A stretch of 51,715 nt of DNA from an uncultured Clostridia bacterium (GTDB lineage: Bacteria > Bacillota > Clostridia > Oscillospirales > Ruminococcaceae). Every line of letters begins with the position of its first letter. Positions within the stretch are counted from its first letter, which is position 1. Under the pieces are notes generated by a model, which did no database searches, was not told the origin of the DNA, and saw only the letters and a program-made list of their open reading frames with translations. Made by a program: the position numbers and the translations under genes. Below are positions 24,901 through 32,577 of the stretch, in pieces. The stretch covers positions 1-51,715 of the forward strand of contig CANQLR010000017.1 of the NCBI GenBank assembly GCA_947624745.1. The letters are read 5' to 3'.

Positions 24901-25811
24901 CCCGCGACGACGACCTTCGTCTTTGCGCCGTCATTGACTACCTTTATCTGGTATCTCTCCCAATCGGGCGACTTGAAGCTGCCGCCGCTCGGCGAGATGT
25001 CCCAATCGAGCCCGAGGGATGCTATAGTCTCATCGTCCACAAGCCCCGCCATTATGTATACGCCGTCCGCGGGCTCGGAATCGACCACCTCAGGCCGCGA
25101 GCCGCAGAGCGCCTCGAAGTCGTCGGCCACCGCCTCGGCGATGAGTGATAGCCCGTCGTAGGCCGCCCCGTTTTTGTCGATATATATGGGCGCGGCTGTC
25201 TGCTCGGTCGCAAGAAGTATCTCGGGTGAGCTGTCCACAGGTTTCATAAATGTTGCCTCCGCTTTAAAAATAATTTCCTGTCCGTCTATATTAACGGCGC
25301 AGCTGCGCTCGGCCGTGATGCTTTCCTCCGCAAAAGCCCTAAGCGACGGCGCTAAAGAGGTCAGAAGAACCGCAAGGCACACGGCGGCCGCCGCGGCTTT
25401 CTTCCCCTTTTTCCCGACCTTGATCGCGACAGCGGCGATCACGATGACCCCGACGATCGCCGTCGTGACGATGATTATCGGCCACGAGGCAAGCGATTTT
25501 GAGTATACCGCTTTCAGGGAGGTCCTTCCGCCCGCAGAAAGATCGAGAGTTTCACTCCCGTCGCTATCTTTTGAGAGCTTATAGCCCTTGGGCAGGTCGT
25601 CCGGGGCGACATGCCGGAGCGTAAGCCCCTTTATATCCATATAGCCGGTGTTTTCGGCGGTCAGGGTCAGAACTATGTCCTCCCCGGCGGAATAGTCCGT
25701 CTTGTCGGGGGAGAGGGTCAGCTCAAGCCCGTCGTATTCCTCGGCGAACGCCGGCAGCATGAGAGCAAGAAGCATGAGCGCCGCCGTCAGCGCGCAAAAC
25801 AGCTTTTTCAT
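21984..25811 (-). CDS. GH115 alpha-glucuronidase, membrane-anchored
   Basis: A 1275-residue enzyme of the GH115 family, which removes (4-O-methyl-)glucuronic acid side chains from xylan. The family core is recognised from FRGIFMNDENPCLNGFAD and the following YMWPAMWSN region (about residues 375-440), and the C-terminal beta-sandwich is present. The N-terminus is unusual: a signal peptide (1-23), a CARDB-like domain (about 25-105), a transmembrane segment (about 109-131), a Lys-rich loop (131-138) and a second hydrophobic segment ending AFA-EE (139-162) before the catalytic part. This predicts a membrane hairpin with both domains outside. The start at 25811 has GGAGG upstream; a promoter lies at 25845-25873 and a terminator at 21951-21975. 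Confidence 0.88.
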   Translation of the reverse strand: MKKLFCALTAALMLLALMLPAFAEEYDGLELTLSPDKTDYSAGEDIVLTLTAENTGYMDIKGLTLRHVAPDDLPKGYKLSKDSDGSETLDLSAGGRTSLKAVYSKSLASWPIIIVTTAIVGVIVIAAVAIKVGKKGKKAAAAAVCLAVLLTSLAPSLRAFAEESITAERSCAVNIDGQEIIFKAEATFMKPVDSSPEILLATEQTAAPIYIDKNGAAYDGLSLIAEAVADDFEALCGSRPEVVDSEPADGVYIMAGLVDDETIASLGLDWDISPSGGSFKSPDWERYQIKVVNDGAKTKVVVAGADKRGAIYGLFHITQDIFGVSPWIWWGDVKPAHLDTLSATAAQLETVSIRPSVNFRGIFMNDENPCLNGFADSHFGGLNYMFYDEIFELILRLKGNYMWPAMWSNNFSNDGMEGVSGKFAELEKEYHHKLGGVMYVDQPGNENAGNNVPATNISADHSLVLGPGEYPMSLANAVLADRYGVVVGASHHEPMARSGGEWGGLQGYWGTPITYRDSSLSSDSDQKVWNYLLNPNNLEEFWSDAIYRNGSFDNLFTIGMRGENDSALVDASGRTLTTEENIELLKGVLRAQSKILEEHGLGDTPALIAIYKEVENCWYGGSRDNPKAALGKGLRDDPDVKELLGADANRIVMLCEDNNGYLRTLPELDEKDKYNWGLYYHFDYVGSPKTSMWINTMPLQRTWENLTTAYEYGVDDAWIVNVGDLRPMELPISYFMDLAYDFEKYGTSNPNNCDDYLVKWASEQFAAEDSLTDEDIKTIADLLYDYTWINGNCKPETLKSAGDTSYSILHYNEAAGMLELIDSVIERADSLKDKIGEGSDCYVPYYQLVYYPAVASANVARIQIMEGLNTIYAARQATLTNTYADLVDKYLAYDEELTETYSSLGEDLNGLNKWYGMMITSPDYCKKYSDPVLGNVTAQAHMNYSSWNGESAAKITSQRIEPDDGALMIVDIPGERRGYKAGTAVLPDFESTEKQAYVVNLTNGGDKPVSYQITCDGDFINIEGETSGEYLVSKSFAVSLDWDKITADTTGTVTVTGGDRTVSITVNAKVIKTDAKLPKTHYPSNGIISMYADQYADKSSEGGISWTVLEGYGKQKTSVKMLESYSDDFKKGRGPWLDYNFYVPEDGDYKLVVYAGQGNNVSFDNGTHLNAGFQVDSDDINVLNIQGEGYVSFVSGGWYATIEQGGRTAELPISLKKGEHTLRVWGMDQNLVLQKFVIIRAEESIKASLIGPKQTYNTSMPAPQQKEPAWLIVND

Positions 25812-25844
25812 AACAATCCTCCTTAAAAATTCCAAGTCGGGTCT

Positions 25845-25873
25845 ATTATACACGAACTCCGCCCGCTTTGCAA
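25845..25873 (-). promoter_or_regulatory. GH115 promoter
   Basis: Minus strand: TTGCAA (25868-25873), 17 bp, TATAAT (25845-25850). Confidence 0.75.
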
Positions 25874-25926
25874 GAATTTCGGTCCAAACTTCCGCCGTCG
25901 CGCCATGATACTGCGCCGTCGCGCAA

Positions 25927-25957
25927 GAAAAAACGCGGGGGGAGCTTATCCCCCGCG
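25927..25957 (-). terminator. Terminator of the acyltransferase/GT8/protease operon
   Basis: CGCGGGG (25934-25940) pairs with CCCCGCG (25951-25957). On the minus strand the stem is followed by TTTTTTCTTG. Confidence 0.88.
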
Positions 25958-25973
25958 CTTGGTGCCGGTTATT

Positions 25974-26729
25974 TCAAAAGAGGTACAGCGCGCCGCCCTT
26001 AAGGTCGACAAGAGACGGCTGCTTTGAAAGTATCTGGCTGCCTATCAGGCCGTCGACGCCCTCCGTCTTGCCGCGGATCCTTGAAATGTCGCTGAAAACC
26101 GCGGTCACGTCCCGATATTCATGCGAGCCGACCGTGATCCTCGGGATCGTATATATCCCCTGCTCGTCGGCGGGGACGGCCTCCGTCTCGTCCAAAAGCT
26201 CCGCCGAAATAAGGCAGGTGTTCGCGCCGGTGTCGAAGACGAATCGGCGGGACTTCCCGGAAATTTCGACCTCGATCACCGTGAACGCCCCTCGGCAAAG
26301 CGGGATTCTGTCCGCGCGGGAAACGTCGATGTTCGGCTCGACGGTAATTTCCGAGCTTTCATAGTCGATAAGAAACGGCCTTTCGCCGAACGAATCGACC
26401 CCCACCGAGCCGTAGAAGCAGATCTCGGGCTCAACCGCACGAAGACTCTTTTCGACGTATGTCATATCGGTCAGGATCACCGGCAGATCGTTTAGCGTGC
26501 GCCCTCCGACGGTAAACTCCCGTATTGTGACCGAGGAGGCCTTTGCGACCGACATGCCGCTGTCAAAAACCGCGACCTCGGCAGCGCTCCCCTCTATATC
26601 CGGGAAATAGACCCTGTTGAGCGAGGTCTGCATCGCCCCGGTGTCGAGCGCGAACCACCCGTCTACCCCGTCCGCACGCGCGGGAATAAGCATTATCCCG
26701 GCAACGTTTTTAAATTTTATCCTTTCCAT
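25974..26729 (-). CDS. Duplicated retropepsin-like aspartic protease-fold protein
   Basis: A 251-residue protein with two copies of the clan AA aspartic protease unit in one chain: WFALDTGAMQTSL (Asp29-Thr-Gly31) and RFVFDTGANTCLI (Asp166-Thr-Gly168). Each half also has a glycine-rich hydrophobic motif (GSVGVDS near 107; GLIGSQIL near 230). Bacterial retropepsin-like proteins usually carry one unit and dimerise; here both active-site halves are on one polypeptide. No signal peptide is visible. The start overlaps the preceding GT8-acyltransferase gene by 20 bp, with GGAG upstream, so it is translated from the same mRNA. Its substrate is unknown; processing or binding a partner of the operon is possible. 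Confidence 0.7.
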   Translation of the reverse strand: MERIKFKNVAGIMLIPARADGVDGWFALDTGAMQTSLNRVYFPDIEGSAAEVAVFDSGMSVAKASSVTIREFTVGGRTLNDLPVILTDMTYVEKSLRAVEPEICFYGSVGVDSFGERPFLIDYESSEITVEPNIDVSRADRIPLCRGAFTVIEVEISGKSRRFVFDTGANTCLISAELLDETEAVPADEQGIYTIPRITVGSHEYRDVTAVFSDISRIRGKTEGVDGLIGSQILSKQPSLVDLKGGALYLF

Positions 26730-28500
26730 CGCTTTTCTCCTTCTCCGTCTCGTAGCTGAGCGGGATATGGTACTCGCTCTCGTAAATTTCCTTCCAGACG
26801 CGGGAGTTTTCGTCCATCATCTTCCTGATCTTCTCGTTTTTGCCGAGGGAGTTGTCGGGGTAAATCGGCTCGGAAATATGTATCGTATATTCCTGAACGA
26901 AGAAGCCGTCGTCGCCCATGATGTGCGAGTCCTTCATCGTGATGAAGCAGGGCAGCACCGGGACGTTGTTTTTCGCCGCGAACATATACGCGCCGGTCTT
27001 TAAGGGCTTCGGCTTGCGGTAGTTCCACCACATGCTCTGCTCGGGATATACAAGGACGAAGTTTCCCTCCTGCAGAAGTTTATCGGTCGCGTCCATGAAT
27101 TTTTTCATGGTCCGAAGATTCGACGACAGCGGCAGAGTGTTGCAGTGGCGCATCAGAAAGCCGTAGAACCCGGGGAAGGAGGTGTAATTTCCCTCCCTGA
27201 TGACCCGGTAGAACGTCCTCTCGGGCTGCTCGGCGGCCTCGTAGGCAAGCTGTATCGCAAAGCTGTCGTAGGGGTTGAAATGGTTGCAGGTTATCACCGC
27301 GCCGCTGTTTAAATTCCTGAAATTCTCTATCCCGCGCATCTCCTTGATGATGAGCTGCTTTTCGTCGATAAGATTGTTTACGAAGCGGCGGGCTATCATA
27401 AACGCGAACCTTGTTTTGAGCCTGTCGCGAATGCTCTTGTGGATATAGTCTATGTCGTCCGGCATGAGCGTCTTTCCCGGAGGATCCTCCTCGACGTCGA
27501 CGTCGAATTTTCCCTCCCGCTCGTACTGCTCGATCTTCTTTAAGACCTCGACCCTATCCTTTGCGCGCTTGAAGCGGTTCATTCGGTTGAGGAAATTGTC
27601 CTCGCGGTTGGTCTCGTCTATAGCCGTCTGCATCAGCCTTTCGCAGGATACGCGGTCCCTCTCCCGCTCCTCATCGGTATAGGCTTTGAGCTCCGAGAGT
27701 ATCATATCATACACCGAGGTCTCTTTGGCATAGCTCCAGAAGATGTCGGCATAGGGGCAGTCGTCATAGTGCCACGGCTTGTTGGTCATGATGTAGTGGA
27801 TTATCTTTGCCTGATCTATCGGGTATTGGAGCTCGCCGAAAATTTCGGTGTTCCAGCGCTGGTCGAGCCAGTAGACGTGGTCCTTGCAGATGAGGTTGAG
27901 ATAGTCCTCGTCCTGAGTGACGACGAAGTTATACATATTTAAGTATTCGATGAACTTGTCGAGCACGAAGCGAATCCTGAAGCGGTCGCAGTTTATGACG
28001 AGCATTCCCGCGTTGAAGAAGTTATATCTCGGAACTCCGACAACCTTTTCGACATACGTCCCGTAAACGTCCTCCTGAAGCATCGCCTGCTCGTGGCACG
28101 CCCCGACGTAGGCGTCGTCGATATTTATCCTGTAGAGCTCGCTGATGTCCCCCTGAACGACGGTGTCGCTGTCGATATATATCGCCTTGTCGTATTCGGG
28201 ATACATCTCCGCAATAAAGAGCCGGTAATAGGTGGTTTTCGAGTAGTAGTCCCGCAGCGGCAGTTTGTCCGAGATGGAGGTGAGATAGTCGGTGACGTCG
28301 TCGAAGGTGATCTCGAAGCAGTCGTTTTTCATCTCAAGGACGGCTTTTTTCATCTCCTCCGAGATGTCGGTGTGGAGTATATGCACATGGTACTTATACT
28401 CCTTCGACGCGTTTTTTTGCATCGAGTGCAGCGAGACAATGGTGTATTTCACGAAATTGTCGTCGCAGGCGTAAAAGATCTGGATAGGCTGTTCATTCAT
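26710..28500 (-). CDS. Fusion: GT8 glycosyltransferase plus PlsC-like acyltransferase
   Basis: A 596-residue two-domain protein. Residues 1-265 are a GT8 retaining glycosyltransferase with the metal-binding D110-S-D112 in YIDSDTVV and the FNAGMLVIN motif (162-170). A charged linker (about 270-365) leads to a 1-acyl-glycerol-phosphate acyltransferase-like domain with the HX4D motif H407FNPYD412 and VYPEQ (484-488) in place of the EGTR block. It could transfer a sugar and then acylate, or make a glycolipid. Its start overlaps the upstream GT8 gene by eight bases and its stop overlaps the protease start. There is no signal peptide or clear transmembrane helix, so it is probably a cytosolic face enzyme. 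Confidence 0.8.
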   Translation of the reverse strand: MNEQPIQIFYACDDNFVKYTIVSLHSMQKNASKEYKYHVHILHTDISEEMKKAVLEMKNDCFEITFDDVTDYLTSISDKLPLRDYYSKTTYYRLFIAEMYPEYDKAIYIDSDTVVQGDISELYRINIDDAYVGACHEQAMLQEDVYGTYVEKVVGVPRYNFFNAGMLVINCDRFRIRFVLDKFIEYLNMYNFVVTQDEDYLNLICKDHVYWLDQRWNTEIFGELQYPIDQAKIIHYIMTNKPWHYDDCPYADIFWSYAKETSVYDMILSELKAYTDEERERDRVSCERLMQTAIDETNREDNFLNRMNRFKRAKDRVEVLKKIEQYEREGKFDVDVEEDPPGKTLMPDDIDYIHKSIRDRLKTRFAFMIARRFVNNLIDEKQLIIKEMRGIENFRNLNSGAVITCNHFNPYDSFAIQLAYEAAEQPERTFYRVIREGNYTSFPGFYGFLMRHCNTLPLSSNLRTMKKFMDATDKLLQEGNFVLVYPEQSMWWNYRKPKPLKTGAYMFAAKNNVPVLPCFITMKDSHIMGDDGFFVQEYTIHISEPIYPDNSLGKNEKIRKMMDENSRVWKEIYESEYHIPLSYETEKEKSDGKDKI

Positions 28501-29335
28501 TTTCCTGATTTCCTCTCTTATATTTTTCTATGAGATAGATATATTCGTAAAGTATATCGTCGAAGCAGTAGTAGCGAAAGACCTTATGCACCCGGCTGAC
28601 CTGCCACTGCTTGATGTTGTCGGTGTGGGGATACGGCAGCCAGAAGAGCCGCTTTGAAAAATGCCTCACCACCGTGTGCTTATGAAGGAATTTCTGGTCG
28701 TTGAAGCGCTGGGGCAGGAGCTTCTTTTTCGTCGTCGAGCGTATTATCGCGCTCTGGTCGGCAAACATGAGCTTTTTGGTCTTTATGAGCTCCCGTGCCT
28801 TGGTCAGAAGCCCCGTCTCCCGCATTTTAGCCATGTCGAAAAGCAGCACCCCGGCGTTAATGTATCGCGGGTTGATGAGGTATTTCCCGTAGTGGTCGTT
28901 CGCGGCGGCATACTCGCAGCCCTCAAGGTCGATGTCGTACAAAAGATGTATGTCGCGGTTGAAAAGTATGTCCACGTCAAGATACAAAAGCCTGTCCGGC
29001 ATGCCCTCGATCTCGTCGGCAAAAAGGCGGATAAGGGTATATGGCGAGCAGTACGCCCCCTCGTTCGGGCAGCCCGAAAATTCGGCCATGTAAAGCCCCG
29101 TCACGTCGATGAGCCGCGAGCGGTTTTCGGGGTCATACTCCTTTATCACGCCGTCGAAAAAGCTCATCTGCCGCTCGGTTATCGGCGTATAGCCCTCGCC
29201 GAGGTGGGAAACGTCCATCGTGAATATATAAAAGCAAAACGGCTCGCGCGAGGCAGTCCGCTTCATCATCGAAAGCGCGCAGGTGAGCATTCCGTCGAAC
29301 ACGCCGTAGTTTCCGCAAAATAAAATATTAACCAT
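28493..29335 (-). CDS. GT8 family glycosyltransferase
   Basis: A 280-residue GT8 enzyme with the Asp-x-Asp motif D120-V-D122 in YLDVDILF and the INAGVLLFDM motif near 158-167. It lacks the acyltransferase domain of its neighbour. GT8 members move sugars from UDP-sugars with retention, often in lipopolysaccharide-type or glycan assembly. The start (ATG 29335) overlaps the acyltransferase stop by eight bases and its end overlaps the next gene by eight, indicating coupled translation. The acceptor is unknown; a shared glycolipid or surface glycan with the other operon products is an inference. Confidence 0.85.
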   Translation of the reverse strand: MVNILFCGNYGVFDGMLTCALSMMKRTASREPFCFYIFTMDVSHLGEGYTPITERQMSFFDGVIKEYDPENRSRLIDVTGLYMAEFSGCPNEGAYCSPYTLIRLFADEIEGMPDRLLYLDVDILFNRDIHLLYDIDLEGCEYAAANDHYGKYLINPRYINAGVLLFDMAKMRETGLLTKARELIKTKKLMFADQSAIIRSTTKKKLLPQRFNDQKFLHKHTVVRHFSKRLFWLPYPHTDNIKQWQVSRVHKVFRYYCFDDILYEYIYLIEKYKRGNQENE

Positions 29336-30113
29336 CTTTATCTTCTGCCTTTATGTATTTAATGACCTCGACGGTCGAGCTTTTCGCCCGCTCGCACATT
29401 TTATTATAGACTATGTCCCGAAGCGCCGCCTTCTGCTCGCGCGGTGTAAGCGTTTCGTCCGCAAAAAACGGCCCGTCGACGTAGGTGACAATCCTCGGCT
29501 TTTTCCCGAACCGCCGCCTTTGGTAGGTGTTCGTGAAGCAAAATACCGGGGTTTTGAGCTTCACGGGGTATGAAAACGAAACGTCCTTAAACGGGCGGAT
29601 CCCCGTGTAGTACGGCCAGATGTGCGCCTCGGGGTATACCGTTACCGCGCAGCCCTGCGATACCCGGGTCTCTATCGCGGCCAAAAAGCTGCGGTAAGCC
29701 TCCTTGCCGTCGGGCAGAGGAAGCGCTCCCAGCGACGGGGTGATCCTCCCCAAAATCGGCATTGAGACGTTATTCGGGTGGACGATGACGTAGACGCTCT
29801 TTCGGATATTTAACATACTCGGGATAAACGCGTCGGCGATGTCCTGCGTGTGGTTGCCGTAGATGAAATACGCCTTTTTGCGGTATTTTCTGAGGACTTC
29901 TGCGCCGACGATCTTGTGGTGAAAGGCGAGCTTTGTGTATAAAAGCCCTATCGGCTTCGCGACAATATCGTACCAAAAAACGCGGGTGAATTTTTTGAAA
30001 GCCGAGCCGTAGACGTAGACGTATCCGCCGTCGATCTTTTGCGGCGTTATCTGCGCGAGCGAAAACTCGTCGTTCAGCTCGTCGTTATAATAGATTACTT
30101 TTCGCTTGTCCAT
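29328..30113 (-). CDS. PlsC-like lipid acyltransferase
   Basis: A 261-residue protein related to the 1-acyl-glycerol-3-phosphate acyltransferase fold. It has a catalytic-type YGNHTQDIAD block (His followed by Asp residues, spaced slightly differently from strict HX4D) and VYPEAHIWPY, similar to the VYPEQ motif of the fused protein downstream. The start at 30113 (MDKRKVIYYNDE) is chosen because GAGGGA lies upstream; a longer in-frame extension reads through the promoter. It is the first gene of the four-gene minus operon. Acyl chain and acceptor are not known. Confidence 0.75.
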   Translation of the reverse strand: MDKRKVIYYNDELNDEFSLAQITPQKIDGGYVYVYGSAFKKFTRVFWYDIVAKPIGLLYTKLAFHHKIVGAEVLRKYRKKAYFIYGNHTQDIADAFIPSMLNIRKSVYVIVHPNNVSMPILGRITPSLGALPLPDGKEAYRSFLAAIETRVSQGCAVTVYPEAHIWPYYTGIRPFKDVSFSYPVKLKTPVFCFTNTYQRRRFGKKPRIVTYVDGPFFADETLTPREQKAALRDIVYNKMCERAKSSTVEVIKYIKAEDKDG

Positions 30114-30143
30114 CTTCCCTCGCCCCGGCACAGTATTATTTAT

Positions 30144-30172
30144 ATTGTAACACATATTTCCTCGATTTGCAA
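30144..30172 (-). promoter_or_regulatory. Promoter of the acyltransferase/GT8/protease operon
   Basis: Minus strand: TTGCAA (30167-30172), 17 bp, TACAAT (30144-30149), 30 bp before the first start codon. Confidence 0.65.
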
Positions 30173-30267
30173 TATTTTTGGGGAATAATTTTTTAAAGCG
30201 AAAAAGGGGCGAACTCACCCGAAAAACGGGGAAAAAGAAAATTTGTGAAAAAATATCCCCTCCCCTC

Positions 30268-30296
30268 TTGACAAAGTCAATACTTCGTGATATGAT
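30268..30296 (+). promoter_or_regulatory. Promoter of the PadR operon
   Basis: TTGACA (30268-30273), 17 bp, TATGAT (30291-30296). Confidence 0.85.
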
Positions 30297-30307
30297 GTAT
30301 TACACGA
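30285..30307. promoter_or_regulatory. Possible PadR operator overlapping the -10 box
   Basis: TCGTG (30285-30289) and CACGA (30303-30307) form a dyad centred on the -10 region, the place where a PadR repressor would block its own promoter. The dyad arms are short, so this is a weak call. Confidence 0.35.
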
Positions 30308-30320
30308 GGGGAGGTATCAT

Positions 30321-30638
30321 ATGGACATTCAGTTGAAGCGCGGGCTTTTGGACGTCTGCGTGCTGGCGGCGATAAAGGACAAGGACTCCTACGGCTACCA
30401 AATTATCAAGGACATGAAGCCGTATCTTTCGCTGTCCGAATCGACGCTGTATACCATTTTAAAGCGGCTCGAAACGGCGGGAATGCTTACCGTCCGCAGC
30501 GCCGAGCACGACGGGCGGCTGCGGAAATACTACCGCATAACCGGCGTGGGGATAGCGCGCATCGAGGAATTCAAGGAGGATTGGAAGGAGATCCTTTCCA
30601 TCTACCGATTTGTTGTCAAGGAGGAAGAAAATGACTAA
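30321..30638 (+). CDS. PadR family transcriptional regulator
   Basis: A 105-residue winged-helix regulator of the short PadR-s1 type: LLDVCVLAAIKDKDSYGYQIIKDM at the start, the recognition helix in SESTLYTILKRLE and the wing RKYYRITGVG. These proteins are usually autorepressors released by a ligand or stress. The start is ATG 30321 with GGGGAGG upstream. Its stop overlaps the DUF1700 start (ATGACTAA), so the three-gene PadR-DUF1700-DUF4097 module, common in Firmicutes, is one operon. Confidence 0.93.
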   Translation: MDIQLKRGLLDVCVLAAIKDKDSYGYQIIKDMKPYLSLSESTLYTILKRLETAGMLTVRSAEHDGRLRKYYRITGVGIARIEEFKEDWKEILSIYRFVVKEEEND

Positions 30639-31230
30639 ACAGGAATTTTTGGAGAGGCTTCGGCGGGGGCTTCAGGGCCTGCCGCAGGAGGACATCGAGG
30701 AGCGGCTGACCTTTTACAGCGAGATGATCGACGACCGAATGGAGGAGGGGCTTTCCGAAGAAGAGGCGGTCGCCGAGATCGGAAACGTCTGGGAGATAAT
30801 TTCGCAGATACTGGCGGACACGCCCCTGACAAAGCTCGTCAAAGAGAAAATCAGGCCGAAAAGCCCGGTAAAGCCGTGGGTGATAGTGCTTCTGATACTC
30901 GGGTTCCCGCTTTGGTTCCCGCTTCTTGTCGCCATCGTCGCGATCGTTTTGTCGGTGTATGTCGCCGTTTTGGCGGTGATGATCACGCTCTGGGCGGCAG
31001 TCGTCGTGACGGCGGCAAGCGCGCTTTGGGGGATAATTTCTGCGGCGTATTTTCTGACGATAGGCAAGGGGCTTTCGGCTTTGTCAACGCTCGCGGTGGG
31101 ATTTTTGTGCGCGGGACTGGCGATATTTATGTTCTTTGCCTGCCTCGCCGCGACCAAGGGCATATTTTGGCTCACAAAAAAAGCCGCTGTCGGGCTTAAG
31201 CATATGTTTGTCGGAAAGGAGAAGGAATGA
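30631..31230 (+). CDS. DUF1700 (HAAS-domain) membrane protein
   Basis: A 199-residue protein. The N-terminal HAAS helical domain (1-70: a FLERLRRGLQGLPQEDIEERLTFY-like stretch and a second EEAVAEIG helix) is followed by at least three hydrophobic segments (about 82-125, 126-142 and 152-176) and a basic tail. The start at 30631 is chosen because GGAGG lies seven bases upstream and the PadR stop overlaps it. HAAS proteins are thought to work with a PadR regulator and a DUF4097 partner, as here, probably as membrane sensors of envelope stress. Confidence 0.88.
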   Translation: MTKQEFLERLRRGLQGLPQEDIEERLTFYSEMIDDRMEEGLSEEEAVAEIGNVWEIISQILADTPLTKLVKEKIRPKSPVKPWVIVLLILGFPLWFPLLVAIVAIVLSVYVAVLAVMITLWAAVVVTAASALWGIISAAYFLTIGKGLSALSTLAVGFLCAGLAIFMFFACLAATKGIFWLTKKAAVGLKHMFVGKEKE

Positions 31231-32252
31231 TGAGTAAAACTGTAAGAAATTGGCTGATCGCCGCGGCAGCGTTCATATTTGCGGGGGCGGTGATCTTGGC
31301 GGCCGCTTTGGCGCTCTGCGGAGGGGATATAACCAAGCTTGGGACGGTGGATTATGTCGAAACGACATATGAGCCGAGCGGGGATTTTGAAAACATCACA
31401 ATAAACGTGTTCACGGCCGACCTTAAATTTTTGCCCTCGGAGGACGGAAAATGCAGGATCGACTGCTATGAGGACGAGAAGGTAAGCCACACCGCCGAGA
31501 TCAAAGACGGGACGCTTTTCATCGACACCAAGGACACGCGCAGATGGATGGGCTTTATCTCGATGTCCTTCACAAGCCCGACGATGACGGTGTATCTGCC
31601 GAAAAACGAGTACGAATTTTTGGACATTAGCACCGACACCGGCGCGGTTGAGCTCCCGAAAAACTTTACATTTGAGGGCATAAAGATCTTCGGCCACACC
31701 GGCGCGGTGAGCTGCTCGGCAAGCGCTGCGGGAGAGGTCGATATCGAGCTTGACACCGGCGCGATGAGCTTAAGCGGCGTTTCCGCCGGGAGCATGAAGC
31801 TCAAGACCGACACAGGCGTCATAAAACTGAGCGACGGCGGGATCGCGAGAAATATCGAGGTCGAGACGGCGACGGGGTATTTGAGCCTCGAAAACATCAC
31901 CTGCGCCGACATTCGCGCCGAGGCCGACACGGGAGGGGTAAAGCTTAAAAACGTCGGCTGCTGCGGGATTCACGCAGAGACCGACACCGGGAGCATCAAG
32001 CTTGAAAACGTCGTCGGAAGCGGAAAATTCGAGCTTATAAGCGACACCGGGTCTATCGGCCTCGACGGCTGCGACGCCGCGGAGCTTTACATCGAGACCG
32101 ACACCGGCAGCATCAGCGGCGAGCTCCTGACCGAGAAAATTTTCTTCGCCGAGTCGGACACCGGGCGGGTGAGCGTGCCGAGGTCGACTACAGGCGGCGT
32201 CTGCGAGGTAAAGACGGATACGGGGGATGTGGAGATGACGGTGGGGGGGTAG
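31227..32252 (+). CDS. DUF4097 membrane-anchored beta-helix protein
   Basis: A 341-residue protein with an N-terminal membrane anchor (about 8-32) and an extracellular part with about ten repeats of roughly 20 residues, each carrying an (S/T)DTG motif, a right-handed beta-helix pattern typical of DUF4097 adhesin-like proteins. Its start overlaps the DUF1700 stop (ATGA; a second ATG follows directly). The operon partners suggest a surface sensor or envelope-stress role. Function is otherwise unknown. Confidence 0.88.
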   Translation: MMSKTVRNWLIAAAAFIFAGAVILAAALALCGGDITKLGTVDYVETTYEPSGDFENITINVFTADLKFLPSEDGKCRIDCYEDEKVSHTAEIKDGTLFIDTKDTRRWMGFISMSFTSPTMTVYLPKNEYEFLDISTDTGAVELPKNFTFEGIKIFGHTGAVSCSASAAGEVDIELDTGAMSLSGVSAGSMKLKTDTGVIKLSDGGIARNIEVETATGYLSLENITCADIRAEADTGGVKLKNVGCCGIHAETDTGSIKLENVVGSGKFELISDTGSIGLDGCDAAELYIETDTGSISGELLTEKIFFAESDTGRVSVPRSTTGGVCEVKTDTGDVEMTVGG

Positions 32253-32452
32253 GGGGAAGACCCAGCACCCGTGAAGCGGGCGTTGTCCGCCGTCGGGGAG
32301 GATATCGGTTACTTTTTTAAAGGCAGGAAATTTGGCATTTTACATAAACTTTGTAATTTCTGCTACGGCGGGAAGCACGCGGTAGCGTGCTTAGGGCTTC
32401 GCCCCTACTCCCTGCGCCTTATTCAACCTCTATATTGCCCAACCCTGCGCAT

Positions 32453-32519
32453 AAGGTATTCGCTTCGCTCATGCTATTTTAAGCCCCCTCCCCTGCCCCT
32501 CCCCGGTGGGGAGGGGGCG
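32453..32519 (+). repeat. Composite intergenic repeat, unit 1
   Basis: Begins AAGGTATTCGCT, continues with a TTCG-centred hairpin and CTCATGCTATTTTAAG, and ends in the hairpin CCCCTCCCC-GGT-GGGGAGGGG (32497-32519). Matches the unit at 32578-32682. Confidence 0.6.
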
Positions 32520-32577
32520 CTCGTCGGACTTTGCTGAAAAATCGGTAAGTTTGAGCAGACCTCGGGCGAGCCGCAAC

